Of a stretch of 64,000 nucleotides of DNA, positions 63,711 through 64,000 are shown piece after piece. The stretch's first letter is position 1. Every line of letters begins with the position of its first letter. A program made the position numbers and the translations under genes. Source of the stretch: Musa acuminata AAA Group. Its lineage: Eukaryota; Streptophyta; Magnoliopsida; Zingiberales; Musaceae. A model generated the notes under the pieces. That model saw nothing but the letters and a program-made list of their open reading frames with translations. It made no database searches and was not told the DNA's origin. Where the stretch lies: positions 17,183,501 through 17,247,500 of the forward strand of contig NC_088327.1 in NCBI RefSeq assembly GCF_036884655.1. Reading direction: 5' to 3'.

Positions 63711-64000
63711 GTACTTGTAGCAATGAGATCTGGAGGAGGAGAACAGGCCGTTCTGGAAACCCTACAACGTGCTCGTGAGCTATACCGCAACCGACTGCAA
63801 GCAAATACTGCTGTGGACGAGTTGGCCTCACTATTTGCAGAATGTGCTATTGCCGAAGCACAACCGATGGTGGCGAACAACCTTTCACCACCACCACCAC
63901 CGCACACAGCCAGCCCAACGCCGATCTTGCTGGACTCTGATGAGACATCCATACTTTCCATGACTGGGAGGAAGCAGATCATGTTGGATGCGTTTGCTGA
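63711..64000 (+). CDS. unrecognised plant gene, exon 2 (continues past window)
   Basis: Open in one frame for 96 codons to the window edge: VLVAMRSGGGEQAVLETLQR, then ARELYRNRLQANTAVDELAS, LFAECAIAEAQP, a Pro-rich patch, and SILSMTGRKQIMLDAFA. It joins exon 1 in phase 0 (LALQA plus VLVAMRS). Acceptor choice at 63710 is fixed by frame; the alternative AG at 63720 would break it. The gene could be part of an uncharacterised plant-specific family, and I do not assign a function. Confidence 0.8.

Overview
The window is nuclear DNA of a flowering plant. It has GT-AG spliced genes with closest affinity to plant proteins, long introns, and dense nested LTR retrotransposons of plant lineages (SIRE/Maximus copia and chromovirus-type gypsy). 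The very GC-rich first exon grading into AT-rich later exons, and the SIRE-rich flank, suggest a monocot. The species cannot be fixed from the sequence alone. I saw no tRNA, rRNA, CRISPR or bacterial-type operon signals.

Layout. (1) 1-13.5 kb is a retrotransposon graveyard. It holds a SIRE-like LTR, a gypsy 5' end, and a decayed SIRE pol whose 3' spacer was split by a second SIRE-like element (4866-11045, TSD TGCTT). That second element later suffered an internal inversion that cut its own LTR in two. (2) 13.6-14.4 kb is AT microsatellite. (3) 14700-34869 is a complete nine-exon gene for a 1119-residue SUD1/CER9 (Doa10/MARCH6-type) ER membrane E3 ubiquitin ligase. Intron 1 carries a 6.3 kb antisense gypsy element (TSD CGTAT), which itself contains a 336-bp fold-back element and a hAT-like element. 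Intron 2 carries a second copy of the hAT-like family, and intron 5 a hairpin-forming minisatellite. (4) 35789 to the window end is a second plus-strand gene, conserved in plants as far as I can judge but not recognised by name. Its first two coding exons lie 27,721 bp apart.

That giant intron has a simple history. One non-autonomous gypsy element (A, 39473-61574, TSD GGTTG) landed in an intron of about 5.6 kb. It was then entered by a LARD-like element (C), and by a chromodomain gypsy element (D), which was in turn entered by more C-family copies. One C-family copy holds a further non-autonomous gypsy element (B). The deepest chain is intron, A, D, C', B. Elements A and B share the same truncated coding plan (gag-protease fused to scraps of RNase H and chromodomain tail), so they form a mobile non-autonomous lineage. 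Its probable helper is the gypsy type found in SUD1 intron 1.

The most unusual object is the 336-bp fold-back at 17207-17542. It has 83-bp inverted arms with one mismatch, TG/CA ends, a 5-bp TSD confirmed against an empty site elsewhere in this window, and an open frame carrying a fragment of a different gypsy protease.
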